This document shows positions 1-10,124 of a DNA stretch of 64,000 bases, piece by piece. The position numbers and the translations under genes are program-made. The stretch spans positions 2,543,204 through 2,607,203 of the forward strand of contig NZ_JAPNKE010000002.1 in NCBI RefSeq assembly GCF_026626665.1, written 5' to 3'. Every line of letters begins with the position of its first letter. Position 1 is the stretch's first letter. Under the pieces are notes generated by a model. It did not search any database. It was given only the letters and a program-made list of their open reading frames with translations, and was not told where the DNA came from. Origin of the DNA: Nannocystis pusilla. Lineage in GTDB: Bacteria > Myxococcota_A > Polyangia > Nannocystales > Nannocystaceae.

Positions 1-1
1 G

Positions 2-316
2 GACACACGCGTGCGCATGGCGGTGCTCGACGTCCTCGGCACGGTGGGGACTTTCGACCACGCTGCGGCGATCGTGCGCGAGGTGCATCGTCTGGACCCA
101 GGGGCCACGCGCGAGGCCTATCGGGCCCTGGCGCGCCTCGGCGGGACCGATGCCGTCGGTTTCCTGCGATTCGCGGCGGCCAACGAGGATGATCCCGAGC
201 TGCGCGCGGAGGCGGAGCGTGCGCTTTCATCGGCGCTGTCCGGAAAGCCGCCGAGTGCCGCGGAGGTCCCGCGTGGTGTAGATCTTCCGAAGTTAGCGCG
301 AGGGCACCGGCAATGA
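2..316 (+). CDS. HEAT-repeat protein, C-terminal part (5' end outside window)
   Basis: The reading frame is open from the first bases, so the gene starts upstream of the window. The visible 104 residues are Ala/Leu/Arg/Glu-rich amphipathic helices in the style of HEAT/PBS-lyase repeats, for example AYRALARLGGTDAVGFLRFA followed by AEAERALSSAL. These repeats act as protein-binding scaffolds; no catalytic residues are visible. The stop overlaps the ATG of the next gene (ATGA), so the two are probably translated together. Function cannot be named from this fragment. A GTG at 11 is only an internal codon of the longer gene. Confidence 0.6.
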   Translation, partial: DTRVRMAVLDVLGTVGTFDHAAAIVREVHRLDPGATREAYRALARLGGTDAVGFLRFAAANEDDPELRAEAERALSSALSGKPPSAAEVPRGVDLPKLARGHRQ

Positions 317-1224
317 CGCTCGCTCACATCCGTGCGGTCCTGATCTGTCTCACCGGCGTGCTGGCCGCGACGCCGGCCCGGGCGCAGGAGCCCTCACCAG
401 CACCCGCACCGGCTGCAGCTTCGGCTCCCGCGCCTGCTGCTCCCGCGCCCGCTGCTCCCGAGACCGTGGCGACCCCGAGCGCGACGCCGGAGGCCGGTGT
501 GCCGGTGCCGCCGCCGTCCGCGACGCCCCCGCCAGTCGCCCCGCCAGTCTCTGCGCCGCCGACCCCCGCGCCCTCGACCGGAGCGGCCGCGACTCCGTCG
601 GCGCCGGGCGCCGCGCCCTCGTTCGACTGGGGCGGGCGTCAGGTCGAGCCTCTGCCGGCGCCGCCGGCCCCGGCCGATCCAGCGAAGATCCGGCGCGACT
701 CCTGGCGCGGCCGCTTCTGGATCGCGCCGCGGCTCCTCATCACGGGACCTATCGGCGGCGACAAGCCGGCCCGGCCGACGCTGCTGACGATCGGCGGCGG
801 CTTCGACTTCGGCGTGCGCCTCAACAACCGCCTCGGCTTCGGCATGGGCCTGTCGGGTCAGACGCACACCAGCATCCGCACGACGCTGCCCGGCACCACC
901 GACAAGACCATCAAGAACGGCGGGATGTTCTTCTTCGACCCGGTGTTCGTCCGGGTATACTTCCTGAAGAAGCGCTTCCAGCCGCTGCTCGAGTTCGGCG
1001 TCGGCTACGCCCGCGCCAAGATGCCGCTCGGCGACGTCCTTCACGGGGCCCAGATCCGCGCCGGCCTCGGCTTCGACGCGTGGGTGTCGAGCCAGGTGAC
1101 GATCGGCTTCACGACCGTGTACCGGATGATCGCGCTCAACATGCCGAAGGACGGCATCACCCCGGCGCACTGGGAAGTCGGCCACGCGCTGCAGGGCGCG
1201 CTGCAGCTCGGACTTCACTGGTAG
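313..1224 (+). CDS. Secreted/outer-membrane protein with Pro/Ala linker
   Basis: The protein has 303 residues. It starts with a Sec signal peptide of about 25 residues ending in ATPARAQ. Residues 26-105 are a Pro/Ala/Thr linker. The C-terminal 180 residues alternate polar and hydrophobic positions with many Gly and aromatic residues (FDFGVRLNNRLGFGMGLSG, FEFGVGYARAK-like), which suggests a small outer-membrane beta-barrel. The start overlaps the stop of the HEAT gene. The protein family is not recognised; envelope location is inferred from signal peptide and strand pattern. Confidence 0.6.
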   Translation: MTLAHIRAVLICLTGVLAATPARAQEPSPAPAPAAASAPAPAAPAPAAPETVATPSATPEAGVPVPPPSATPPPVAPPVSAPPTPAPSTGAAATPSAPGAAPSFDWGGRQVEPLPAPPAPADPAKIRRDSWRGRFWIAPRLLITGPIGGDKPARPTLLTIGGGFDFGVRLNNRLGFGMGLSGQTHTSIRTTLPGTTDKTIKNGGMFFFDPVFVRVYFLKKRFQPLLEFGVGYARAKMPLGDVLHGAQIRAGLGFDAWVSSQVTIGFTTVYRMIALNMPKDGITPAHWEVGHALQGALQLGLHW

Positions 1225-1298
1225 CCCGGGAGCCTGGCTGCGGCGGTCCTCGCCAGCGGCTCCGGGGCGCGGACGAACGACGGCGCCTCTGCAAAAAT

Positions 1299-3830
<2,532 letters not shown>

Positions 3831-3843
3831 GCGAGATCGGCGA

Positions 3844-4287
3844 TCAGCCGCAGGTGCCCTCGCCGCAGGCGGCCTCGCCCTTGGTCTTCTTGGCGGCCGG
3901 CTTCTTCTTCTTCTCGGTCTTGGTGGTGGTCGGTGTCGCTTCGGCCGTGGCCGGGGCGGTCGCGGTGGCGGTGGTCGCCGGGTCGGCGGCCGCGGGCTCG
4001 GTGGCCGCGGTCTCGGTCGGCTTCGAGGCGGCGCAGGTGGTGTCGCCCTTCACGCCGCTGCAGCCCTTCTCGCCGCCGCAGCCCTTCTCGCCGCCGCAGC
4101 TCTTCTCGCCCTCGGCGTGGCCACCGCAGCTCTTGTCGCTGTCCCCGTGGCCCTTGCACGACTTCTCGCCCGCGGCGCCGGCGTTGCCCGGCACTTCGGT
4201 GGCGTCGGTCTGGGTCTTGTTGCAGCCGCCGAGAGTGAGGCCAGAGCCGAGCAGGGCGAGGGTGGCGGAGATCGTGCGAATATCCAT
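3844..4287 (-). CDS. HvfA/bufferin-like Cys-rich RiPP precursor lipoprotein
   Basis: The product has 147 residues. The N-terminus is a signal peptide with lipobox LGGC (Cys22), so a lipid-anchored product is predicted. The core has regularly spaced Glu/Asp-Lys-x-Cys units: EKSC (C44), DKSC (C54), EKSC (C64), EKGC (C70), EKGC (C76), then C85, and a C-terminal ACGEGTCG (C141, C146) similar to the EGKCG motif of HvfA/BufA2 precursors. Residues 88-138 are a Thr/Ala/Lys spacer. The ATG at 4287 is chosen because AGGAG lies 9 nt upstream; the longer frame upstream overlaps the next gene. In known relatives the cysteines become oxazolone/thioamide or thiooxazole groups that bind copper. The enzyme gene follows downstream after a repeat array. 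Family identity is inferred from motifs and neighbours. Confidence 0.75.
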   Translation of the reverse strand: MDIRTISATLALLGSGLTLGGCNKTQTDATEVPGNAGAAGEKSCKGHGDSDKSCGGHAEGEKSCGGEKGCGGEKGCSGVKGDTTCAASKPTETAATEPAAADPATTATATAPATAEATPTTTKTEKKKKPAAKKTKGEAACGEGTCG

Positions 4288-4296
4288 GATTGAGTG

Positions 4297-4301
4297 CTCC
4301 T
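4297..4301 (-). promoter_or_regulatory. Ribosome binding site of the RiPP precursor
   Basis: AGGAG on the minus strand, about 9 nt before the ATG at 4287. This well-placed Shine-Dalgarno sequence decides the start of the precursor gene. Confidence 0.6.
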
Positions 4302-4348
4302 GTGCGTTCGTTACGGGGATGGACGCGCGTCGGATCGCTGCGCGTCGG

Positions 4349-5278
4349 TCACTTGGCTGCGGGCGCGGGCGCGGGCTCGGCAGCGGGCGGGGATGGGGTC
4401 GCAGGGGCGGCGGTCGAGCCGGCGGGGCTGGGGTCCGTCGACGGGCCGGGCGCGCCGGACGTCGGGGTGCCGGAGCTCGTCGCCTTGCCGTCGGGGCGGG
4501 CGACGAACTCGAGCGAGACCGCGGCCTCCTTGGCGACCTTGGGCGAGAGCTGCTCGAGCGTCTTGGCGGCCAGCTTGCTGAAGCCGGTGCGCGGGCGGAC
4601 ATCGTACTCGTCGAGGCCGATCGTCAGCGGCTCGACGCTCTTGACGTGGACCTCGCGCAGGGCGTCGCCGTCGTAGCGGAAGACGGCCTCGAGCTTGACC
4701 GACTTCTCGGCCTTGCGCTGGTGGAGCAGGAAGTCGCCGCTGGCGGTGAAGGTGACGGTGCGTTCGGGACCTGTCACTTTGGACAGGTCCGTGACGGAGG
4801 CGTCGGTGATCCGCGTCAGCGCGAACTCGATGACCGTGTTCTTGGCCAGCTCTTCGGCGGGCGTGTCGGGCGAGATCTCGAGCCACTGGCGGGCGTGCTC
4901 GTTCTGGGTGTCGTTCTTGACCTCCTCGCCGAACTCCTTGCCCGCCTCGGGCGCGGTGCGCTGGTAGAGCTCGAGGTCGCGGAGATCGACGCGCACGAGG
5001 CCGCGTGACTTGGCGAGGTCGGACGGCTCGAGCCAGACCTCGCCGCTGAGGGCCGAGGCCGGGACCTTGCCGCGGATCTTCTCGATCGGGGCCTCCATGT
5101 CGAAGCCCAGCTTGCCGCTCGTGCCGTCGATGGCGAGGTGCATCGTGGTCGGGGCCGGCGGCGGCGGCTTGACCTCGAGCTTCTCGGCCTTGGGCGCCAA
5201 CTTGACTGGCTCGCCGCCGCCACACGCGGAGGCGAGGACGACGAGTAGGACGAGAGCACGGGGGAAGCGGCGCGACAT
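4349..5278 (-). CDS. YceI-like lipoprotein
   Basis: The protein has 309 residues with a lipoprotein signal peptide, lipobox ASAC at Cys19. The central region (about residues 45-250) has the YceI pattern: TSGKLGFDMEAPIEKIRGKV, a stretch resembling VDLRDLELYQRT, and paired strands with TVTFTASGDFLLHQ. YceI proteins are periplasmic lipocalin-like folds binding isoprenoid or amide lipids. The tail from about residue 265 is a Pro/Ala/Ser/Thr spacer. It sits 36 nt after elbB and 61 nt before the RiPP precursor on the same strand, so one transcript is possible. Confidence 0.65.
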   Translation of the reverse strand: MSRRFPRALVLLVVLASACGGGEPVKLAPKAEKLEVKPPPPAPTTMHLAIDGTSGKLGFDMEAPIEKIRGKVPASALSGEVWLEPSDLAKSRGLVRVDLRDLELYQRTAPEAGKEFGEEVKNDTQNEHARQWLEISPDTPAEELAKNTVIEFALTRITDASVTDLSKVTGPERTVTFTASGDFLLHQRKAEKSVKLEAVFRYDGDALREVHVKSVEPLTIGLDEYDVRPRTGFSKLAAKTLEQLSPKVAKEAAVSLEFVARPDGKATSSGTPTSGAPGPSTDPSPAGSTAAPATPSPPAAEPAPAPAAK

Positions 5279-5314
5279 CGAGAACTCCTCGGCAACGGTG
5301 CGTCCGGGCGAGTG

Positions 5315-6004
5315 TTACACGGGCCCGGTCGCGCCGTGCAGCCAACCGGCGAGGGTCGCAATCGCTTGCTCGATGCCGGCGCCGACGTCGCGCGGGCCAG
5401 GGCCGAGCATGTAGGCGGGCGTGGAGACGATGCGGTGGCGCTCGTCGACGACCGCGCGATCGACGGTGCAGACCTCGTGGCGGGCGCCCAGCGCGGTGAC
5501 GGCCGCGGCGGTGCCGGCGTCGTCGCCGATCGTGACGCGAGCGCCGCCGATGCCGAGCTTGTGCAGGACGGCGGCGAGGATGGCGGGGCTGATGCAGATG
5601 GCCACCAGCGGCTTGCCGCGCGAGAGCGCCTCGCCGACCAGGCGCACCAGCTCGGTGTCGACGTCGGCCTCGGGGCCGCGGACTGCGAAGTCGCTGAGGT
5701 TCTTGGCGACGCCGAAACCGCCCGGGAGGACCAGCGCGTCGAGCTCCTCCATGCGCGCGCGATCGAGCGGCTCGACCTTGCCGCGGGCGATCCGCGCCGA
5801 CTCGACGAGGATGTTGCGCGCCTCGCCCGTGGGCTCGCCCGTGAGGTGGTTGACGACGTGCATCTGCGGACGATCGGGGGCGAAGCAGCGAGGCTCCAGA
5901 CCGGCGCGCTCGAGGAAGTAGAGGGTGAGGACGGCCTCGGTGATCTCGGCTCCGTCGAGGTAGCCGCAGCCGGCCAGCACGACTCCGACGCGTTTTTGCT
6001 GCAT
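5315..6004 (-). CDS. elbB: ElbB-type DJ-1/PfpI superfamily glyoxalase
   Basis: The product has 229 residues, close to the usual ElbB length of about 217. It starts VGVVLAGCGYLDGAEITEAV, the ElbB signature, and contains LPGGFGVAKNLSDF, plus AICISPAIL, which carries the nucleophile-elbow Cys of the DJ-1/PfpI fold. E. coli ElbB has weak glyoxalase activity and was linked to isoprenoid synthesis. The ATG at 6004 is chosen because it gives the family N-terminus; the frame continues upstream only as an antisense shadow of the next gene. Confidence 0.9.
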   Translation of the reverse strand: MQQKRVGVVLAGCGYLDGAEITEAVLTLYFLERAGLEPRCFAPDRPQMHVVNHLTGEPTGEARNILVESARIARGKVEPLDRARMEELDALVLPGGFGVAKNLSDFAVRGPEADVDTELVRLVGEALSRGKPLVAICISPAILAAVLHKLGIGGARVTIGDDAGTAAAVTALGARHEVCTVDRAVVDERHRIVSTPAYMLGPGPRDVGAGIEQAIATLAGWLHGATGPV

Positions 6005-6068
6005 CGCGGGGACCTTACCACGAGATGCGACTGGCCAGGCGCGGCCCAGGCGACGCATCCTGGGGGCG

Positions 6069-7068
6069 GTGCTCGTCACCCTGATCATCGCCGGCCTGCT
6101 GCTTGCGCCCGCGCCCGCGCCTCCGTCTCCGCGGCCGCTGCGGGAGGCGCTGCGGGTCGAGCCGGGCGCGACGTGCTTGACGGCGGACGCGCTCGCCGAC
6201 GCGGCGACGACCTGGCTCGGACGCGACACGATCGATCCATCGGTCGCGCGCATCGATGTCCGCGGCGATCCGGCGCGGCCGCACTCGGTGGCCATCGCGC
6301 TCGAGATCCGCGGCGAGCTCGTCGAGCGCACGCTCGATCCGCCGCGGCCGACGTGCAGCGACCTGCATGCGCTCGTCGGCCTGGCGATCGCCATCGCCGT
6401 CGACGCGGCGGTACTCGAAGGCCTCGGCTATGAAGTGATCGAGCCGGGCGAGGGGAGCGTGCCGCAGGCGCAAGACCCGGAGCGACCGCCGCTGCAGCGC
6501 CGCTCGCGACGCGGCGAGGCGAGCGAGGGACCGGCGCGGCGGGCGTCGGTGTCGGTGGTCGCGGCGGTGCGCGGAGGGGCGTGGCTCGGGGTGTTGCCGG
6601 GGCTCGCCGGCGGAGGCGGGGCGCAGCTCGAGCTCGGGTGGCGCAGGTGGGTCGACCTGCGTGCAGGGCTGTTCGGCGGCTACGGGGGTCCTCGCGCGAT
6701 CGACGCTGACACCGTGGTGAAGCCGAGTCTGGTGGGCGGTCGGCTCGACGTGTGCTGCGCTTGCGCGTCCGCGTGTGCGGCCCCGCCTGTGCTTCGGAGC
6801 AGCCGGCGGTGCGCTGCAGAGCGGCGCGAAGACGCCCGGCGTGCAAGCCGTGGTGGCGCCGTGGGTGGCGTTGATGGTGGCGCCGGAGCTGCGGATCTGG
6901 GCCACCAAGCGGTTCGCCATCGACTTCGCGGTCGACCTCGTGGTCCCGGTGGTCCGGCCGGTGCTCGCCGAGCGCGATCCGAGCAAACAAGGTATGGTCG
7001 GTGAATCGCTGCCGGTGCCGCCCGTGGGCGCCGTGGTGAGCCTGGGCATAGCGTTCACGATCCGGTGA
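6069..7068 (+). CDS. Hypothetical membrane/outer-membrane protein (frame break near 6750)
   Basis: The GTG start at 6069 is followed by a hydrophobic signal (LIIAGLLLAPAPAP). The frame runs to about 6750, after which the matching downstream half is one frame over: it continues through LCFGAAGGALQSGAKTPG and ends at 7068. Short beta-strand-like Gly-rich segments in the second half suggest an envelope protein. The stop overlaps the GTG of the sigma gene, so it is the first gene of the sigma operon. I do not recognise the family. The break may be a one-base sequencing error. Confidence 0.5.
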
Positions 7069-7660
7069 AGGATTTGACGGACACGCGACATACAGCCAAG
7101 CGTGACGGCTCTCAGGTCCTCGATGCGGCGCGCCTGTTCCGCGAGCACGCGGAGTTCGTCGCCAATTTCGCGGTCCGCCTCGGGGTCGGCCGCCCCGAGG
7201 TCGATGACGTGGTCCAGGAGGTGTTCCTGGTCGCGCACCGCCGCGGCGGGTTCGTGCCAGGGCCCGCGCGGCCCACGACCTGGCTGGCCGAGATCACGCT
7301 GCGGGTGGTGTCTGCGGGCCGCCGCAAGCGCCGACGATCGTGGGAGGACGCCGACACCGAGGCCGTCGCCGCCGCGTCGGCGCAGGCCGGCAGCTCTCCG
7401 GCGAGCAGGCCGAGGCCAGCGAGGCGCTGCGCCGCGTGCAGCAGGCCCTCGACACCCTGGAAGAGGGCAAGCGCGCCGTGTTCATCCTCTTCGAGCTCGA
7501 GGGCGAGAGCTGCGAGGCGATCGCCGCGGGCCTGGGGATCCCCATCGGAACGGTGTATTCGCGGCTGCACAAGGCCCGCAAGCTATTCATGGAGGCCCAC
7601 GCCCGCCTCGTCGCGGCGCCGCCTCGACCGCTCGCTCGCTCGCAAACGGTGACGTCATGA
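7065..7660 (+). CDS. ECF-type RNA polymerase sigma factor (frame break near 7395)
   Basis: The GTG start overlaps the preceding stop. Region 2 is in the first frame (VRLGVGRPEVDDVVQEVFLV, then a WLAEITLRVVSAGRRKRR stretch). Region 4 is in a second frame (EALRRVQQALDTLEEGKRAV, IAAGLGIPIGTVYSRLHKAR). The two halves join near 7395, so a single indel separates the domains. With the break repaired the length is about 198 residues, normal for ECF sigma factors. The stop overlaps the next ATG (ATGA at 7657), so the following membrane protein is probably its regulator. Confidence 0.85.
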
Positions 7661-8451
7661 CCCAAGAGCCCACCCGCCTCCTCGACGACATGACGGCCTC
7701 CGCCGGGCTTCGCCGCGACCTCGTGGCCGCTGCCCGCCACCGCGTGCCCTACGACGCCGGCGCCGGCGCGGCCCGCTTCGAAGCGTCGCTGGCCAAGGGC
7801 GCCGGCGCGGCCTCTTCGAGCTGGGGCGCCGGGACGTTCGGGATCGGGGCGCTCATCCTCGGCGGGCTGATCGGCGGCGGCTTGTGGCTGTCTCAGCCGG
7901 CGCCGACGACCCCGGCGACCGGGGCAGGGGACGCGCGGCAGTTCGAAGCTGTCGTCGAGGACATGTCCGCAACGCCAGCTCCGACGCCGGCGCCGGAAGC
8001 TGTCGTTCAGGACATGTCTCCCGAGCCAGCTCAGTCTCCGGCCGGCGCGCCCGAAGAGGTCGTCGAGGACATGTCCGAAAAGCCAGCTGCGGCGTCGGCC
8101 CGCGGCGAGGCGAAGAGGTCGCGGGCGGGCAAGTCGACGCGCGCCGAGGCAGCGCGCAAGGCGACCCGGGCCGGCGACGGCGGGGCCGATTACCTTCGCG
8201 AGGCCCGGGGCCTGCAGGCGGCCCGCAATTTCCTCGGGCGCGATCCGGCCGAGGCGCTGGCCCGCGCCGAGGCGGGGGCGGCCGAGTTCAAGGCCGGGCA
8301 GTTCGCCCAGGAATGGGAGGGCGTGGCGGTGCTGGCCCTGTTCGACCTGAACCGCAAAAGCGAGGCAGAACGGCGTGCAGCGGCGTTCTTGAAGCGGTTC
8401 CCCAACGGGCCCTACGCGGCCCAGGTGCGCGAGGCGCTGGACCGACCGTGA
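7657..8451 (+). CDS. Single-pass membrane protein downstream of ECF sigma factor (putative anti-sigma)
   Basis: The protein has 264 residues. Residues 1-50 are a cytoplasmic helical region, followed by one transmembrane segment (FGIGALILGGLIGGGLWL). Residues 95-150 are a linker with three peptide repeats around EDMS, encoded by three GGACATGTCC-type palindromes. The C-terminal 90 residues are TPR-like helices (AEALARAEAGAAEFKAGQFA). Position and topology fit an anti-sigma or sigma-linked sensor, although no zinc-binding HxxxCxxC motif is seen. Translationally coupled to the sigma factor. Confidence 0.6.
   Translation: MTQEPTRLLDDMTASAGLRRDLVAAARHRVPYDAGAGAARFEASLAKGAGAASSSWGAGTFGIGALILGGLIGGGLWLSQPAPTTPATGAGDARQFEAVVEDMSATPAPTPAPEAVVQDMSPEPAQSPAGAPEEVVEDMSEKPAAASARGEAKRSRAGKSTRAEAARKATRAGDGGADYLREARGLQAARNFLGRDPAEALARAEAGAAEFKAGQFAQEWEGVAVLALFDLNRKSEAERRAAAFLKRFPNGPYAAQVREALDRP
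7959..8076. repeat. Three in-frame GGACATGTCC palindromes in a linker
   Basis: Copies start at 7959, 8010 and 8067, spaced 51 and 57 bp, both multiples of three. The middle copy ends in TCT. Each encodes EDMS or QDMS within Pro/Ala-rich sequence. Confidence 0.9.
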
Positions 8452-8539
8452 GCGCCGGCGGGCGGAATCGTCCGCGTTCGCCACAGATCTCACATGCCAG
8501 GCCGCCGCTGGGCCGGTGCCGTGAGTTGACTCCGGTGGC

Positions 8540-9772
8540 ATGCTCGCCAAAGTGCGCTCCCCCCACTCTGCGCTGATCGTGGCCGCGGCATGCCTGCTCG
8601 AGAGCGGCTGTCTCATCACGGTCTTCGTCAAGGACGCGGGGGACGAACAAGACGCGACAGGTGGGGGCACCGGGTCCTCGGCCAACGACCAGATGACCCA
8701 AGAGCCAGGTGTGGGCGACACCTCGACCACCACGGGCGAGCTGACGACCACCGACCCGCTGTTGACGACGGACGTGGGCTTCGACGTCGGCGAGCCGGAC
8801 CCGTGGGAGTTCTGCGCCTCGGTGCTGGTGCCGTGCGACGCGGACAACGAGGACATCGACCACGCGCTCGGCCTCAATTGCGAGGGCGGGCTGCAGACCG
8901 ACGGGGCGCTGACGTGGTCGGGTCCTGACGGCTCGCGTCGGGTGCTGTCGGAGCAGCTCGGCATCACGGACGTGTTCGCGCCGACCGAGGGCGCACGCCG
9001 CGTGGTGCTGTCGACCGGCGACGCCAGCCACGTGCTGCTGTCGCTGGCGCAGATGCCGAGCCTGGGCGACTGTCCGATCTCGCAGACTTGCCCGTCGACC
9101 GACTGGCCGGGCAACGACCTGTCGGAGCTGCCGCCCCCGATCGAGACGATGCCGCTGCAGTGCGAGGCCAACAAGCAACCGCCGGGCCCCGGCGACTGCA
9201 GCGAGACGATCCTGACCCAGTGGGGCCTGGGCGGCGAACCTCTGGTCGCGTACGACTACACGGAGCTGCGCTTCAAGGCGGTGGCGCCGTCGTACACGGC
9301 CGGGTTCGCGTTCGACTTCGCGTTCCTGACGTCGGAGTACCCGCCGCGCTTCCCCGGCGGCCACAACGACATGTTCGTCGCCTGGGTGGCGAGCGAGCGC
9401 TACACCGGCAACATCGCCCTCGACCCCGACGGCAACCCGATCGCAGCCGAGACGCTTCCGTACGAGATCAAGCTCGACCCGATGCCGGTCGCCTGCGACG
9501 ACGATTGCGTCGACATCCCGCTGCGGGAGTTCGCCTTCGAGGGGCACGCCGGAACCGCCTGGTACGAGGGGGAGGTCGGGATCAACCCCGGCGAGTCGAT
9601 CGAGGTCGTGTTCGCGCTGTTCGACGTCGGTGACCCCATCGTCGACAGCGCGGTGCTCCTCGACGGGGTCCGCTGGCTGTGCGCCCCCCGCCTTCGAGCG
9701 TCTGAGCTCGACTTCGCGGCAATCGAAAAAAAATCTCGCGACCGTGAAGGACGGTCGAGGCTCCGGACATGA
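8540..9772 (+). CDS. Choice-of-anchor L domain lipoprotein
   Basis: The protein has 410 residues. The N-terminus is a lipoprotein signal (AACLLESGC). A Thr/Asp/Gly linker covers residues 30-80. The central region carries the choice-of-anchor L pattern: FDFAFLTSEYP, then NDMFVAWVAS and GNIALDPDGNPI, and near the end a VLLDGVRW-type strand. Such proteins are cell-surface proteins of unknown ligand. The gene is 88 bp after the sigma-linked membrane protein and may belong to the same regulon. A second member of this family lies at 51560-53261. Confidence 0.75.
   Translation: MLAKVRSPHSALIVAAACLLESGCLITVFVKDAGDEQDATGGGTGSSANDQMTQEPGVGDTSTTTGELTTTDPLLTTDVGFDVGEPDPWEFCASVLVPCDADNEDIDHALGLNCEGGLQTDGALTWSGPDGSRRVLSEQLGITDVFAPTEGARRVVLSTGDASHVLLSLAQMPSLGDCPISQTCPSTDWPGNDLSELPPPIETMPLQCEANKQPPGPGDCSETILTQWGLGGEPLVAYDYTELRFKAVAPSYTAGFAFDFAFLTSEYPPRFPGGHNDMFVAWVASERYTGNIALDPDGNPIAAETLPYEIKLDPMPVACDDDCVDIPLREFAFEGHAGTAWYEGEVGINPGESIEVVFALFDVGDPIVDSAVLLDGVRWLCAPRLRASELDFAAIEKKSRDREGRSRLRT
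9726..9757 (-). terminator. Possible minus-strand intrinsic terminator
   Basis: On the minus strand CGACCGT / ACGGTCG forms a 7-bp stem with a 5-nt loop, and about 5 nt later there are eight T (9733-9726). It lies inside the 3' end of the plus-strand lipoprotein gene and about 370 nt beyond the minus-strand peptidase gene. Functional role uncertain. Confidence 0.3.
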
Positions 9773-9873
9773 AGAGACGTGAGCCACGCACGAAGCTCGC
9801 GCCTCGGGTCCACCCGGAGCGCCCTTCCTCTCCGCGTCTGCCCGAACGGCGGCGCGGGGTGCCGCGGTCCACA

Positions 9874-10047
9874 GTCCGAACTCGCCGAGCCCCGCGCTTC
9901 CCGATCACGGCGGGGGTTGTATGGGGGGTCCGAACACCGCTCACATCGTCGGGCGCACGTCGTCGTCGCGCCCTGGAGTCCGCGGGGGTCTCGTCGAGTC
10001 TCGGACATTCTTGTGTAGTGGTGCGTCGGAGCACTGGGGGGTGCTCC
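9874..10047 (+). ncRNA. Candidate structured small RNA upstream of a strong terminator
   Basis: The 352-bp gap 9773-10124 has no convincing reading frame but strong folding potential. GTCCGA (9874-9879) pairs with TCGGAC (10001-10006), CTCG (9881-9884) with CGAG (9995-9998), GAG (9887-9889) with CTC (9990-9992) and CCCCGCG (9890-9896) with CGCGGGG (9981-9987). This gives one long interrupted stem enclosing about 84 nt, which holds an internal hairpin near 9951-9973. A second hairpin follows at 10028-10047 (GGAGCAC/GTGCTCC), then the terminator. A long closing stem with a large bubble recalls 6S RNA, but I cannot confirm a family. It could also be a 3' UTR of the upstream lipoprotein gene. Confidence 0.4.
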
Positions 10048-10053
10048 GCCGCG

Positions 10054-10086
10054 GCGCGCGTCAGACAACTGACGCGCGCTTTTTTT
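10054..10086 (+). terminator. Strong Rho-independent terminator
   Basis: GCGCGCGTCAG and CTGACGCGCGC form a perfect 11-bp stem around an ACAA loop, followed directly by seven T (10080-10086). It is the clearest intrinsic terminator in the window and points to a plus-strand transcript ending here. Confidence 0.9.
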
Positions 10087-10097
10087 GCGACGAAAAT

Positions 10098-10119
10098 GAC
10101 ATGTCCCGAAGGACATGTC
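10098..10119. repeat. CATGTCC-type hairpin, 9-bp stem
   Basis: GACATGTCC and GGACATGTC flank a CGAA tetraloop. It lies between the terminator and the stop of the minus-strand peptidase gene. Confidence 0.9.
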
Positions 10120-10124
10120 GAAGA

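Noticed and set aside
7959..7968. GGACATGTCC equals the consensus half-site of the animal p53 transcription factor
   Set aside because: Bacteria have no p53; the match is a coincidence of a short palindrome and has no meaning here.
9773..10124. Small protein gene in the gap after the choice-of-anchor L gene
   Set aside because: Available frames are Arg-rich without a plausible ribosome site, while RNA folding is strong.
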